Below are positions 1 to 10,849 of a DNA stretch of 64,000 nucleotides, piece by piece (within the stretch, counting starts at the first letter, position 1; every line of letters starts with the position of its first letter). Source of the DNA: Rhytidiadelphus loreus (taxonomy: Eukaryota; Streptophyta; Bryopsida; Hypnales; Hylocomiaceae); the NCBI GenBank assembly GCA_947034895.1, contig OX344763.1:82851093-82915092 (forward strand). The letters run 5' to 3'. The notes under the pieces were generated by a model. The model saw nothing but the letters and a program-made list of their open reading frames with translations, did not search any database and had not been told where the DNA came from. A program made the position numbers and the translations under genes.

Positions 1-562
1 GTACTAATACAATAAAAGAAAATGCAAATAAGGTAGTACAACTCCAACTAGAGTTTTAGAGAGTTGCAAAGGCAATACTCAAATAAATGATGTAGGTAGG
101 TTTTCATATTTACTTATTCTAGTTTTCTACGTGTGTTAATTTGGATTGTTTCCATTGTTTGAATTCTGTAATGCGTTAATAAGATTTTCTTGCAATTCAC
201 TATTGCATTGCTAATTCATAAACAAGCTATTTGAATTTCTAAAGGCTATGTTGAGCATGAAAAGTCGGAGGCAACATACATTATCTTGAAAGAAAGTTGG
301 ATGGTTGTCAATCAATACTCAAATCTAATTGAGAGAGGGCAATCAAAGGTGTAGACTTATATCAAGACATTGAAATACAATAGCTTAGACTAGAATGAAA
401 TATTCAAATTTTGGAAAGGGAGATTAAAAGATGTAGGACTATTGTTCACAAACAATCTTTGAGCTAATAGCTAGACCCCCTATTTTTGGTCAAATAAAAA
501 AAACAAAAAAAACAAAAAAAAAAATAATAATAATTTTTTGTTTTTTCAAATTTTTTCTTTTG

Positions 563-660
563 GGTACCAAAAATTGGGGTACCACCAAGTAGCTCGAAAA
601 CCCCAGTCGGGTCCAACCAAGGTTTTCGAGCTACCAACCGGACCCCCTATTTTTGGTCAA
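563..660. repeat. Foldback repeat, C family copy 1
   Basis: The sequence is partly palindromic: a gggtacc/agctcgaaaacc left arm faces a ggttttcgagctacc right arm around a degenerate centre (CAGTCGGGTCCAACCAAGG). It ends in ccccctatttttggtcaa, the complement of the ttgaccaaaaa seen at the start of sister copies. It is the first of three consecutive copies separated by A/T homopolymers. Confidence 0.75.
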
Positions 661-688
661 AAAAAAAAAAAAAAAATTTTTTTTTTTT

Positions 689-783
689 AACCAAAAAACG
701 AGGGTTCCGGCTGGTAGCTCGAAAACCCCAGTCGGATCCGACTGAGGTTTTCGAGCTACCAGTCGCAACCCCTATTTTCGGTC
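689..783. repeat. Foldback repeat, C family copy 2
   Basis: This ~95 bp element begins accaaaaaacgaggg and ends cccctattttcggtc, inverted relative to each other. Its core is a perfect CAGTCGGATCCGACTG palindrome between gctcgaaaacc and ggttttcgagc arms. No target-site duplication is recognisable because A/T homopolymers flank it. Confidence 0.8.
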
Positions 784-822
784 AAAAAAAAAAAAAAAAA
801 AAAAATTTCAAATCTTTTTTCT

Positions 823-919
823 TTACCAAAAACGGGGGTACCACCAAGTAGCTCGAAAACCCCAGTCAGGTCCAATGGAGGTTTTCGAGCTACGAGCAAG
901 ACCCCCTATTTTCGGTCAA
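823..919. repeat. Foldback repeat, C family copy 3
   Basis: Same outer arms as the two preceding copies (taccaaaaacggggg ... ccccctattttcggtc). The centre is decayed (CAGTCAGGTCCAATGGAGG), so the inner palindrome is lost while the outer pairing is kept. Confidence 0.75.
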
Positions 920-1099
920 AAAAAAAAAAAAAAAAAAAGATCTTTTTTTTTTCAAATCTTTTTTTTGGACTACTAAGATTATTTGATGAGAACCATAGCT
1001 TAGAGATTTTGTCTTATAATTTATTTTAATTTTCTTATTAAGAATTATACATTTCATTTTGTACTTTGTAAGAATTTTGTTTTTCTTGTCTAAAGTTCA

Positions 1100-2604
1100 A
1101 CTGTTAACATTGTCTTGTTGTCTCGTGTAGATTCAATTGTTCAAGTGCAGGGAGGAGATGTGGGTCAAGCTTCAACCTCAAAGGTGCATCATAACATAGT
1201 TCTTGTTGCAAATGTGGCAAGTCCATCATAACAATGACTTCGACAAATGCAAACATCAAGATATCTAGTAACAAGTCAACTAAGAAAGCTATTGAGGTCA
1301 TACTCCATTCTATTCTTTGAGGAAGTCAAAGTTCTTTGTGCGGAACGGAAATCATTGTCCATTGGCGTGGATGAGTCATATTTCTAGACTTCATTCAACA
1401 AAAACGTTCTGGCACATTACAACAAATTACATTGTTCTCAATACCAAAGATAAGATTAAATTGATCATGCAGGTCATGCATGGCATAAACTAGTGAGTGA
1501 CTTCTTTTGCAAACCCATCCAATCAATTTTGGGTTTTACTCATTCTACAATTTATTTGTTATTCAAGATATATGAAAAGATTTTTCATCACCACATTTGA
1601 AATCCACATCCATTGAGGACTCCCATAAAAAGACCAACTTGATTCACATATTGTACTGAGTGCAAAGGTACAACCTTCTATCCTTGTCCAAGTTTATAAA
1701 GATGTTGAGGCCATTAGCGGTGAAAAAATATGTTTTCCATACATCTAGAAAAACTTGACACTTTATGTCAATTGATATTTTTATGACTTTCATGTTCCAA
1801 GTGAGATTTGGATTATGTAGGATTGTTGTTTTTCAAATTATTATTTTGTATTTTGTGGTTTGATTAATTTATATTATTTTCTAATTGAAAAGTCACTTAA
1901 ATCGTGCAACAACAAATTGTACTTGCAATAGATGCTACAAAATGAAAGTGTAATGAGACAATCCCGTTTGAAGAGGAATCCTAAACTCATCATTGCAAAT
2001 GCCATGCGATTGAGAGCTAAGCAAAAGTCCACCAAGTTGTACTTGAAGATGATCAAGTTAGTCATGGTGGGAACTTTGCTCACAGTCTTGAATTTTTAGA
2101 AGAGGGTCGCACACACTTTAGAGTTTTAGATTGCATTGCAACTATAGGTGACTATTGAATTGAATTACTATAGATTCTAAGTTTGATTTGTAGAGTGAAT
2201 CTTTGAACTAATGTATATGATATTAATTTCAAGTGTCTCTATTATTGTTTGTTATAGTATAGGCTACTACATTGTGGCATTGGAGGAGGACAAGGATTTT
2301 TTTCACGCCATCGTCAAACCCATGAGGAAATGCACCTCGATTGTAGCAATAACATGACCGCCACTACCAGTTGCAATATCCCAAGATCTAGACACTATGA
2401 CTATGGCACCTCTCAAGTTAGCTTAGAAGTCAAAATTTTGTCAGTATGCTAGCAATTTTTCGTATTCTTTTTTTTCATGTCAAGTTTTAAGTTTTGTAAG
2501 CTTAACATTGTTTTACATCTATTCGTAGCCATATAAAATTGACATCAATAGATGAGATGATGAAGGCACAAAGTCTTTTCTTCACTCTAGAGAAGAATTT
2601 TCAC
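1100..2604 (+). pseudogene. Decayed ParB-MTase element copy (exon remnants)
   Basis: Conceptual reading recovers remnants matching exons of the 12.4-23.8 kb gene in the same order. Around 1,323-1,375 a KFFVRNGNH..LAWMSH block matches the ParB-like exon (KFFV..GNHRRIAWMSH). 1,600-1,795 matches exon 4 (STxEDSHxKTNL). 1,905-2,090 matches exon 5 (FEE...IANAMR..AKxKSTKLYxKM). 2,262-2,345 matches exon 11 (IVALEEDKD). 2,530-2,603 matches exon 12. Exons 6-10, including most of the methyltransferase-like part, are missing. Several stops, including TGA, interrupt it. At about 2,604 it breaks into the next element: the copy at 25.1 kb continues past this point and this one does not. Confidence 0.7.
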
Positions 2605-3779
2605 CATGGACAAGAGTGACATGTCGGCGGTATATAGATTGGGCCCACATCAACCGCCATTGGCCACACGACCGGTACGAGGTGCATGTGAAATCTGGCA
2701 TGGTGAATATTGACCAGTGCACCCATCCGCACTTCAAGAAGAGGATGATTGAAGTGTCATTGGCACTTTGGGGTTCAAGATCTAAAAAAGACGGGACACT
2801 TTCATTGTACCAAATGGCATATGCGGAGGTTTTTCTTGGCAAGGATGTGGATTGGAGAAGCTTTTTGGACAGACAGTAGGATAACAAGTTTCCAAATAGA
2901 ACTCGCCACATTCCAACAAATCTTGCCGTGCCACTGGACAATGCACCAATTCCTGCCGTGCCATTGGTTGGTACTCAAAATGTGCAAATGGATGTGGTTC
3001 CACCCATGGAGCAGCCAAGGACGGAGTTGATGGAAGTAGAAGTTGGTCAGAGCAGCGATGCAAATGTCAACCAACAAAATGTGATTGGTGGAGCCCAAGC
3101 TGATAGTGAAGAACTAATTCGTTTGTGCCAATTAGTACAAACACTGGAAGTGGAAAAAGAAGAAGCGCTACGACAACATGCAACAGAGTTTGAAGTTCAG
3201 AGTGCAAGGATGCGGGCCCTTGTAGATGAAAATGTGCGCCTCATTGCACGTGAAACAGAGCTCGTAGAGCGCAACAGGCGGTTCAGCACAGACTCAGTTC
3301 TACCACTCGATGTTGTAGTGGAACGTGCTACATACGGGGCAGACGAAGACAGACCAGGCCCGAGCAATACACTTGAGTTTGTGGTACGACCACGAGCCAT
3401 TTTTCCAAGTGCAGAAAGTGCCACATTGGATATTATGCGTGCACGGGCTGAGCGGGCTGAAGCAGAGGTTGGAAGTACTCGCACAAGCATGGAAGAATTA
3501 ACAAGCGCCATGCGTGCTTTGGAACTCCGTGCCAACAACGCTGAGGCAGATGTGGCGGTGTTGACTGCAGCTCGAACTGACATGGAACAGACTATGACCG
3601 CAATGAGTGCTCAAAACATGCGGTTGGTCCACAATCCTCAGAAGGAACAGATGCTGCTTCAAATGTGCAACATGAAGTTGACATGCAGCATGGCGCTAAA
3701 CGAGGCTGAGCAAATGCAGCGTGAAGTGAGGAGGGTGGCTGCAGAATTCAATGATGGCGGTCAACGTTATTTGGCTTGA
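2604..3779 (+). pseudogene. Coiled-coil ORF of a mobile element, with in-frame TAG
   Basis: One continuous frame runs from about 2,604 to the TGA at 3,777-3,779, with one internal TAG at 2,877-2,879. The part before the TAG is a compact ~90-residue block with Trp, His and Cys (DWAHINRHW, VDWRSFLDRQ). The part after it is ~300 residues: a Pro/Val/Gln-rich linker, then two long heptad stretches rich in Glu, Arg and Ala (QTLEVEKEEALRQHATEFE and ARAERAEAEVGSTRTSMEEL), i.e. a predicted coiled coil. No ATG suits the beginning, so the 5' end may be an exon edge or a truncation at the junction with the preceding pseudogene. The downstream RING ORF overlaps its end in another frame, so the two may once have been one protein. 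Function unknown; the coiled-coil plus RING arrangement recurs at 34-35.9 kb. Confidence 0.6.
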
Positions 3780-3801
3780 CCTCGTGGCCTCGGGTGGAAG
3801 A

Positions 3802-4690
3802 AATGTTCACCGACGATTTGCCAGTGTTCGTCGAGAATTCAAGCATTGATTGGAATGCCCGTGCAGACTTGGAATTCCAGTACAATATCGAGCGCCAACG
3901 GTACGGGCCACCCAACCGCGATGGCATTACACCACTAGTGTGGCCTTCCATTCTAGCTTTTGTACAAGATGGAACAACATGTATAATTTGCCAAGAACCG
4001 TTTGGCCTAGAGGGTGGATGGAATCTTGGTACATGTGGCCATCTATACCACCCCGGGTGTCTCATTCCTCACATGGTCACCAGAATGAGATGTGCGCAAT
4101 GTAGAGCTACATTTCATGCACGACTGTACAAAATGTTTGGCCTTCAAGACCACATGCCTGCACATTACGAGTACACTGAAGAAAATTTACCGGACCTCGG
4201 TAATAGAGTACATTGGGGGTTGGACGTGACATGGCTTTGGAAGTGGGGCCACGACAACCGACACCTCGCGGCAGGAATAGTCACTGAGATACATTGGCAG
4301 AGTGACGCCCAAGTGACAGAGGTGATCAAGAGGGTGTTTGGAGAGGGTGATCTAGGGCGTCGACTATATTTTGGTCAGATTGCCGGTGGACATTGGGACC
4401 AAGATCGCTCCATTTTTGTGCGTGCGCCACATCCACAGCGCATCATGTTTAACTCTCAAGGCGCGCCAGTCGGATTTGAGGGTGAACTGAGTTTTGAGGA
4501 ACAAATGACGTACATTGAAGACAATACTTTCCATGAGCCAGCTCTCGTGAGTGCCATTTATTCCCACTTACATAATAGATACGACATCGACGCATTTAAG
4601 CTTTTCACGACTTTGCAATCGCGACGAGAATTGCAACAATTTTTGAGAAGCAGCATAGCACGAGGCATTGTAATTGAAGAAGTAGAATAG
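3802..4690 (+). CDS. RING-H2 finger protein of a mobile element
   Basis: The open frame is available from 3,776, but the first ATG in a reasonable position is 3,802. Near its N-terminal third it has a full set of eight RING ligands: C-x2-C (CIIC), then C-x-H-x2-H-x2-C (CGHLYHPGC), then C-x2-C (CAQC), the RING-H2 pattern typical of E3 ubiquitin ligases. Downstream is a ~200-residue region rich in Trp, His and aromatics (HWGLDVTWLWKWGHDNRHL) that I do not recognise. It overlaps the end of the coiled-coil ORF in a different frame, so a frameshift fusion is possible. It ends in TAG. The role is unknown; accessory ORFs with RING fingers occur in several eukaryotic DNA transposons, which would fit this neighbourhood. 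Confidence 0.7.
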
Positions 4691-5437
4691 ATAGTTTTGG
4701 ACTAGATTGTGTATAACTAGATAGATATACAACGACGCTAGCGTGCAAGCTTGGAGCGGCGAGCATGGAGCTTGTGAGCGTGGAGCCTTGAAATTAAAAA
4801 ATTTCAACTTTTTAATCCCATTTTTAAATTTTTTAAATTTTTAGGGTATTGTGTCAAAAAAATTACTATTTTTAGTAAATTTTGGGACCTTTAACCACTT
4901 ATCCTATAACCGTGGATTTGAATGATTTTTTTGCATGACTTGGCAATTGCTTTTTCCAACAGTTCAACAACTTCAATTTGGGGTACATAGTTCATCATTT
5001 ACTTCACTAACTACAATTTGCATATGTAGGCATTGAAAAATTATTTCAAGAATATAACATAATTTGTTAAGTAAAATAGTCTCACAAAAGCAAAGGTGGG
5101 TATAGTTTCATGAAACTCTCGTATGAATTTTTGAATCTCATTAAGAGACCATTACATAGGGAAATAAATTTTTAAACTGCAGTTCAGAGTCCTTCAGAAA
5201 CACAAAAACACAAATGCAAAACAAATTGTGAAGTGAAGAAAAAATTGATGATTTCCCAATGTCATGTAAACCAAAAACAAATATACAAATGGCATCTAAA
5301 TAGGATAAGGAAGTGAAAAAAAGACAAGAAATTTAAAGAGATATGAGCATGTTCCATTCCATTTGCTTAAAAACATTTTCATTAAACCAAATCTAAATTA
5401 ATACAATATTAGTCAATTACATAAGACAATCTATTGA
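4691..5437. other. Gene-free AT-rich spacer
   Basis: No supported coding sequence. It holds short subterminal-type repeats at 4,737-4,786 and a phrase around 4,880-4,915 (gggacctttaacc...ccgtgga) whose reverse complement recurs near 25,590-25,615. This may be the end of a mobile element. Confidence 0.5.
4737..4786 (-). repeat. Subterminal repeat cluster (gctcac / gctagc type)
   Basis: On the minus strand this reads as a run of ggctccacgctcacaagctc-like units ending in gcacgctagcg. It matches the clusters at 24,084-24,110, 25,637-25,694 and 31,895-31,953, which are in plus orientation. Closely spaced variants of one 10-11 bp word next to an element edge are typical of transposase-binding subterminal repeats; that role is inferred. 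Confidence 0.5.
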
Positions 5438-8400
5438 TTACTCTGAAATTGTGATGATCCCTGCTTTAACTAGAAGAAGCTTCAACTCGTCGAAGCTATA
5501 ACTTGGTGCATGAATGAATTTGTCCTCATGGATGTCCATCTTGCAGAAGTACCTGTACAGATAGTACAAGTGCTTGCAATTTATGTACTGTTGATGGCCT
5601 CCAATGGCTGAAATAGCCATGTTCATATAGTCCGGACATGTGCACAAGGGGTACATTCCCACTGTGATGCGGTACACATTTTTGTTATGATCTAACCCGG
5701 TTTGTAGAGACACAATTGCACCTAGTCCCGGGAAAGGCAACAATGTAACTCCCAAAATTTCTCCTTTGACATTGCCAGCACTCTCCCACTTGTTACGATG
5801 TTCTATGGTTGGTGCATTTGTAATTTGCCGTATGGTTCGATTGTTTTGAACCGTTGGATACACACTTGCATCTGCTGGAGGTGGTTGATCATACAACACA
5901 CTCTTGAATATGTTCGATAGATTGAAGAGTCGACGTGGAGATAGTATAGGCCGCTCTTGGAGATGAAAGCCACTGTGTTGCAATAGTAAAGTCTCATCTC
6001 GGCTCAAGTCTGTCCCAATCAAAACAGGCCAGACCTTTGGTACCTCAGGCCAATCTATAACCCACTTACGCTTGCTTCCTTTCACACATCGTTCAATGTC
6101 GTCAGCGCAAAACCAGAAGTCAACCACCACCTCTCGCTTACTCCCATAATCTTCTTTTCTCCCACGATATGTGGGAGCAGGGGTTCCCTTCTGTCCCTTT
6201 GCAATTTTTGCAGTGCACTTTATATTTGAACCCCGCTGTTGAGTAAAACATTTCGCATTTAATTTTTGGCTGATTCTAGCTATGTGCCACTTTGAAGTGT
6301 CACAATCACTTTCGAAAGCAACCGTCACATGTCTAGAAGTGTTCACATCAGGTACCTTACCTTTGTCCCCGGAAGAATCAACAGAAGCCGTTGTGGACTG
6401 TGTTCAAACACGAGGTTGGGAGAAGTTCACTTTATCTGGTCTATGTGAATCTCCAGCATCGCCAATTGGTACGTCCAACTTCCTCTTTGTGCTTCCAAAG
6501 ATTTCTTCTCCTTCCAAATGAGGTATACGACTTCCAACACCTTCACTTCCAGGTAATGTATTCAGCGCCTCTGCAATCTTCTTAGGGTCTCCGCTTCGTC
6601 TTGCAGCTCTCAACTTCAACTCGCCCTTTGATGGACCAGATCCAGATGCATGTCCCTTCAAGTATGCACGATAGTTCGTCATTTGCATCCATGCATGAAT
6701 ACTGTCATCGCAAGTGGCGTCAAACAAATTGTTTCCACGATTCTCAGACATTTGAAGCCACTTGTTATGCACTGTTTCTGACAAGTTGCATGATGGCATA
6801 TCCGCCATCTCCTCCAAACTTAAATCCTACAAAGGCACCCACAAAATCTATTCAGCATTGAGATTCAATACCATTTTACCATACAAAACAACCCAAACTA
6901 CAAAAACTCTGAACTACAAAATCTCAGTTCATGTCATGTTGAAATCATTTCAAGTAAATTAGATGACATCAAAAATAAAATAAAAAACTCATTTGCTACA
7001 ACATTCCCTTCTACAAAACAGCCAACTTCACGTGAATTTTGAGACGTCAATCCACTATAAGAAAAAGTTTCTCTGCTCCTTGAACCAATATTAGGGGTAC
7101 CGGGAGGCAACCCCAAAACCTTAGTCGGATCCGACTTAGGTTTTGGGGGTTCTTGGCACTACCCTCATTTCTGGTTTAAGGTCGTAAAAAAAAAATGTAG
7201 TCCTCATTTTTTTAAAGTCATTTGTACATCTAAATTCTTTCCTATAACTACTAAATGCTATTTTTCAAGAAAAAAAAAAGATACATGAATCTAAAATCCA
7301 CTTCCACAATGTAAAACAAGTATTTAGGGAAAACAATTTTGCTCACCATTTGCATGAACCTTCCCCACTGCCGGTAACGAAAATGCCAGAAGGCTAGCCA
7401 ATAGTCTAAGTAATGAAGCCCATCTTCATTGGCAGCTCCAGATGACAACCACCATGAGCAAATTGCTAAGTATCGTATCTCTGCTTGTTCCATAGTCTTC
7501 GCATCTTTATACTGTTTACATAACATAGTATGCTGAGATTGAAATGCTTCCTTGATGTACTTTTGCGTGTGCTTCTGCAGAGAGGTAGTCCAATGTAGCA
7601 AACATGTTCTCTCACGATTTTCCATCTTCTCGTTGGCTAAACCACTGTCGTAAATAATACGCACTGCATTCCAATTGGCCATAGCGCTATCTGCCATGAA
7701 TCCCTTGAAATTTGGGTGATCCACACCATGCCGCGACATCACAGTGTTTAAAGAGCTCCAAAATTGCACTTGGATCTCGGTATCTTCATATTGCATATCG
7801 CATGTTGCAATTGTCATGACTTTCTTGTATTCAGGATCATACACGTGGAAAGCCATAGTAGTTCACTCATTCACTCGCTTCACATGGTCAAACATCATCC
7901 ATCCATTCTGAAGATCTCCTCCAGGTTGCATGCGCTTCACCAGGTCCACTCCACTTCCAGGTCCTTCAGTGAGCATCTTAAAAATGTAGACCTTCTCTTT
8001 GCCTTGTCCAGGAAAGACACTGTCATGAATGAATTCGAACTTCGACTCCTTCTTCATAGTCATAATATTGTCAATGACTCCTCCTCGGTTGTTTGAGCGA
8101 AATGAAGAAATTACATTCCAGATGTTTGGATTGCTCAAATACTAGAACCGATCTATCACCTCCTCCAGTTCCTCGCCCTTCAACATCTTCTTCTCACCTT
8201 CTCCACTATGAAATAGGTAGTTCGTTAGGAAATCCTTGCTAGCGGACATGGCAATTGTAGAGTTGGTAGCCATGGGGGTCTTGGCCACTTGCTCTGCTAT
8301 TAATCCGCAAATCTTTTCTGTAGAATCTCTATACATGCCCTTTGCTACATGATGACTATGATCTCCAAAATGAATAGCAGCCCTACTCATTTTTGGATTC

Positions 8401-9506
8401 TCGGAATAGCAGTAGTAAATCCTACCATTGCATGTATTCAAGCATGTAGGGCTTACTTTGCAAACTTTGCAAAGTAGACTACAATCTTTAGGAGGAATTT
8501 CCCCTACAACAAAAGGAAACACTGTATAACCAGTCCACTCTGTTTCGTTGCGTTTTCCTGCTCTCTTCAAGTAATCACAATCTGGATTCATACAAACAAG
8601 ATGACCAGCGCAGTAAGACTTACGAAATTTCAAATTGTCAGAGTTGTGAATGTTTATTGTCACCAACTTGCACCATGGGTGTCCATCATACCGCTTATCC
8701 ATTCCTTCCAAGTTCCTTGCTACCGACGAAGATGATGCAGAGCCACAAGGGGGCAACTCAAAAATAACATTCCCATCAAAGACGGGTGGAAGATATTGCA
8801 CGCGGTGATGTTTCATGTTGTTGAGATCCATTGTTGACAATTCGTTCCTTGAGCGGTGCATATTTGCTAGTCTCCTCAAACATTGCATTATGCTCAATCT
8901 CTCGCTGGCAGTTGGATTCAAAGGAGGGCGAGACAACAGAGACTGAGTTTGGCTATTTGACAAGCTCACGGACTCAGATTTCAAGAAAACAACTTCCTTC
9001 GACATAGGTGGTACATGACATGGCTTCTTCGACAACGTCAAATCTGGAGACTCTCCTTCCGATTCACTAGACAACTCTATGATTGTATCTAGTTTCTCAA
9101 CCTTCACTGCTCGAAGAATTGCACTATTATGAAGGACTAGAAAGACTTCACGAGGTGGACTTGGTGATATGGATTGAGTGACATAAGGCATATTCACTGT
9201 AGAGGTGTCTGATTGACGACTTCAAATCTCTGTTGAAGCACCTAGCATACTCAAAGGCAGCCCATACGCTCTATAGTTTCCGGGTGCAAGGTACCAACAA
9301 TGCCCTGTTTCCTCTAAAGACCTCACTATTGGAATTGACTACTCCAACTCTCCTGATTTGGACTTCCTTTCTTCTTCAACATAGATGGAGGACTCTATGA
9401 ACCTAAAGCGAACATGAAGAAGATGGCTCATGACTCTAGTCCGCTCTCCATCGTCTACAGGAAAGACAAGGGGAACATCATGACCATCTACACGAATGCA
9501 AGCCAT
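5438..9506 (-). pseudogene. MULE transposase with GCM1/WRKY-like finger and SWIM finger, interrupted by stops
   Basis: Minus-strand Mutator-like transposase. One frame runs from an ATG at 9,506 to a splice donor (ATG|GTGAGC) at 7,347/7,346, then from an acceptor near 6,830 to TAA at 5,438-5,440. Domains in order: an acidic/Ser-rich N-terminus; a Cys/His finger with C-x4-C spacing and a closing H-x-H (CAGHLVCMNPDC ... FGDHSHHV), as in the GCM1/WRKY-type fingers of MULEs; an RNase H-like DDE core (GFMADSAMANW contains the second catalytic Asp); and a C-terminal SWIM finger (CTCPDY ... INCKHLYYL). In-frame stops: TAG at 9,339 and 8,142; TGA at 9,222, 7,859 and 6,404. No frameshift is needed, so only stops have accumulated. 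The intron contains a C-family foldback. I did not find the terminal inverted repeats. Confidence 0.8.
7083..7177. repeat. Foldback repeat, C family copy in the MULE intron
   Basis: This ~95 bp element has inner arms ccccaaaacctTAGTCGG / CCGACTtaggttttgggg around AT and outer aaccaatattaggggtacc / accctcatttctggtt. The core differs from the usual CCTCAGTCGG by one base in each half (CTTAGTCGG), changed symmetrically. It lies entirely inside the intron of the MULE gene. Confidence 0.75.
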
Positions 9507-9539
9507 CTTGAACGATACACACACACAAAACTGCAAATG

Positions 9540-10195
9540 AAAGAAGGCAATTTAATTTACCACATGAAGGAGAACCCAACATCTTCAAGCATTTACATGT
9601 TGCGGCACCTTTATTGTGAGTGACAGAACTCAAAAGTAGGTTGTCAGCAAGTAGTTCATCATGTGAAGTTAGAGAAGTGAGCATCTGCCACATCACCTTC
9701 CTAGCACAACATTAGTGAATCCATTTATAGATGTATTAAATGCGTAGTTCGGTTGTGTCAGGCATCTTGTAAAAGTGTTTGGTGACTCTATTAATTACAA
9801 TTTTAAAAGTGTTCTAATAAGTGACTGCGCCAAAATGCCGCGCACCACACAGATTCATTTTGGAATGTACCAGCAAGGCAGAGGACATTGTCATAGTGCT
9901 ATTATTATTTGCTTTATTTCAAATGTTGACGACGCATTAATATCAATGTCAGCTTTATTAGTTGTCATTCCTGGTGGACGCGTTTGTCAACACCCTACTA
10001 TAGGGTAACGCGTTGTACACAAAATATAGATGGCTTCTAATCAGATATAAACTCAGGCCAATTCTCAATAGCACTTGTCTTTGAAGCTCTGCAAGAGGAT
10101 TAGCATTACCATTTTAGAGTGATAGGTTGAATACACTATGCTCTCAACTCATGTTCACAGATTCTTTTAGCTTTTCTACCTTCCTCTTAGAACAG
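9540..10195. other. Spacer without supported gene
   Basis: Only short ORFs without recognisable features occur between the MULE start and the orphan exon at 10,196. The MULE promoter and one terminal inverted repeat should lie here but could not be identified by eye. Confidence 0.4.
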
Positions 10196-10453
10196 TCCAA
10201 GAAGCGTAAGAGGCATTCTTCTTTGTTTTTCTCATCTCCCAAGGCACTTAGGAGGTCTAGAATGAATCGCGGAAAGAGAGCTGTGTCTAAGACAGCTCAA
10301 TTGGCAGCAGTGAACCTCCAGAAAGTCCTTCAATATGAATCTGGAGCTAGTGGCGCAGAGGAGAATGTTGAGGTGCAAAACTTAGACTCATTGCAAGAAA
10401 TGGCGGAGGCTACAACAAGCGGACGAAATGATTCATCAAAAACACTTCATCAT
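10196..10453 (+). pseudogene. Orphan exon with KKRKR basic signal, ParB-MTase family-like
   Basis: An 86-codon open exon has a clean acceptor (ttagaacag|TCC) and donor (CATCAT|GTAAGT). It begins SKKRKRHSSLFF, a nuclear-localisation-type basic cluster, followed by a Gln/Glu/Ser-rich tail. The beginning resembles the NSKKRKRRQPVF stretch in the 15.1-15.4 kb ORF, so it may be an exon of the same element family. No neighbouring exon joins it convincingly. Function unknown. Confidence 0.45.
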
Positions 10454-10626
10454 GTAAGTTATTGCTCATATCAAATTTTGTACTTGTTATATCTCTTAAT
10501 ATATTTGAATTTGTACCTTCATAACTCCATCAGTATAGGATTCATTTCATGAACTTCTCAAAATGTTTCTTTAGAGTATTTTTCATGTATGTATGCAAAC
10601 ATTAAGCTTGTCTTCTATTGTGTAAA

Positions 10627-10846
10627 CACTAGAAGAAAAAAGGGGTTTTTGTGACTGCAAGTTTTGAGTCACTCTGGACACAAATTACAGTAGTTGCAGT
10701 GTAGTTGTTTTCTAGTTGCATTGTAGTTGTTTTTACTAGAAAACAACTACGATGCAACTAGAAAACAACTACACTGCAACTACTGTAATTTGTGTCCAGA
10801 GTGACTCAAAACTTGCAGTCGCAAAACCCCCTTTTTTCTTCTACTG
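10627..10846. mobile_element. CACTA-type foldback MITE with 3-bp target duplication
   Basis: A 220 bp near-perfect inverted repeat: arms of about 105 bp run from CACTAGAAGAAAAAAGGGG to the inverse CCCCCTTTTTTCTTCTACTG. The first bases CACTA and the internal GAAGAAAA match termini of the CACTA (En/Spm) superfamily. It is flanked by AAA on both sides (10,624-10,626 and 10,847-10,849), the 3-bp duplication CACTA elements make. It has no coding capacity, so it would depend on an autonomous element. Confidence 0.8.
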
Positions 10847-10849
10847 AAA

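Noticed and set aside
1104..1301. Minus frames shared by the 1.1 kb and 24.7 kb copies
   Set aside because: Antisense shadows of a duplicated segment whose plus strand matches exons of the 12.4 kb gene.
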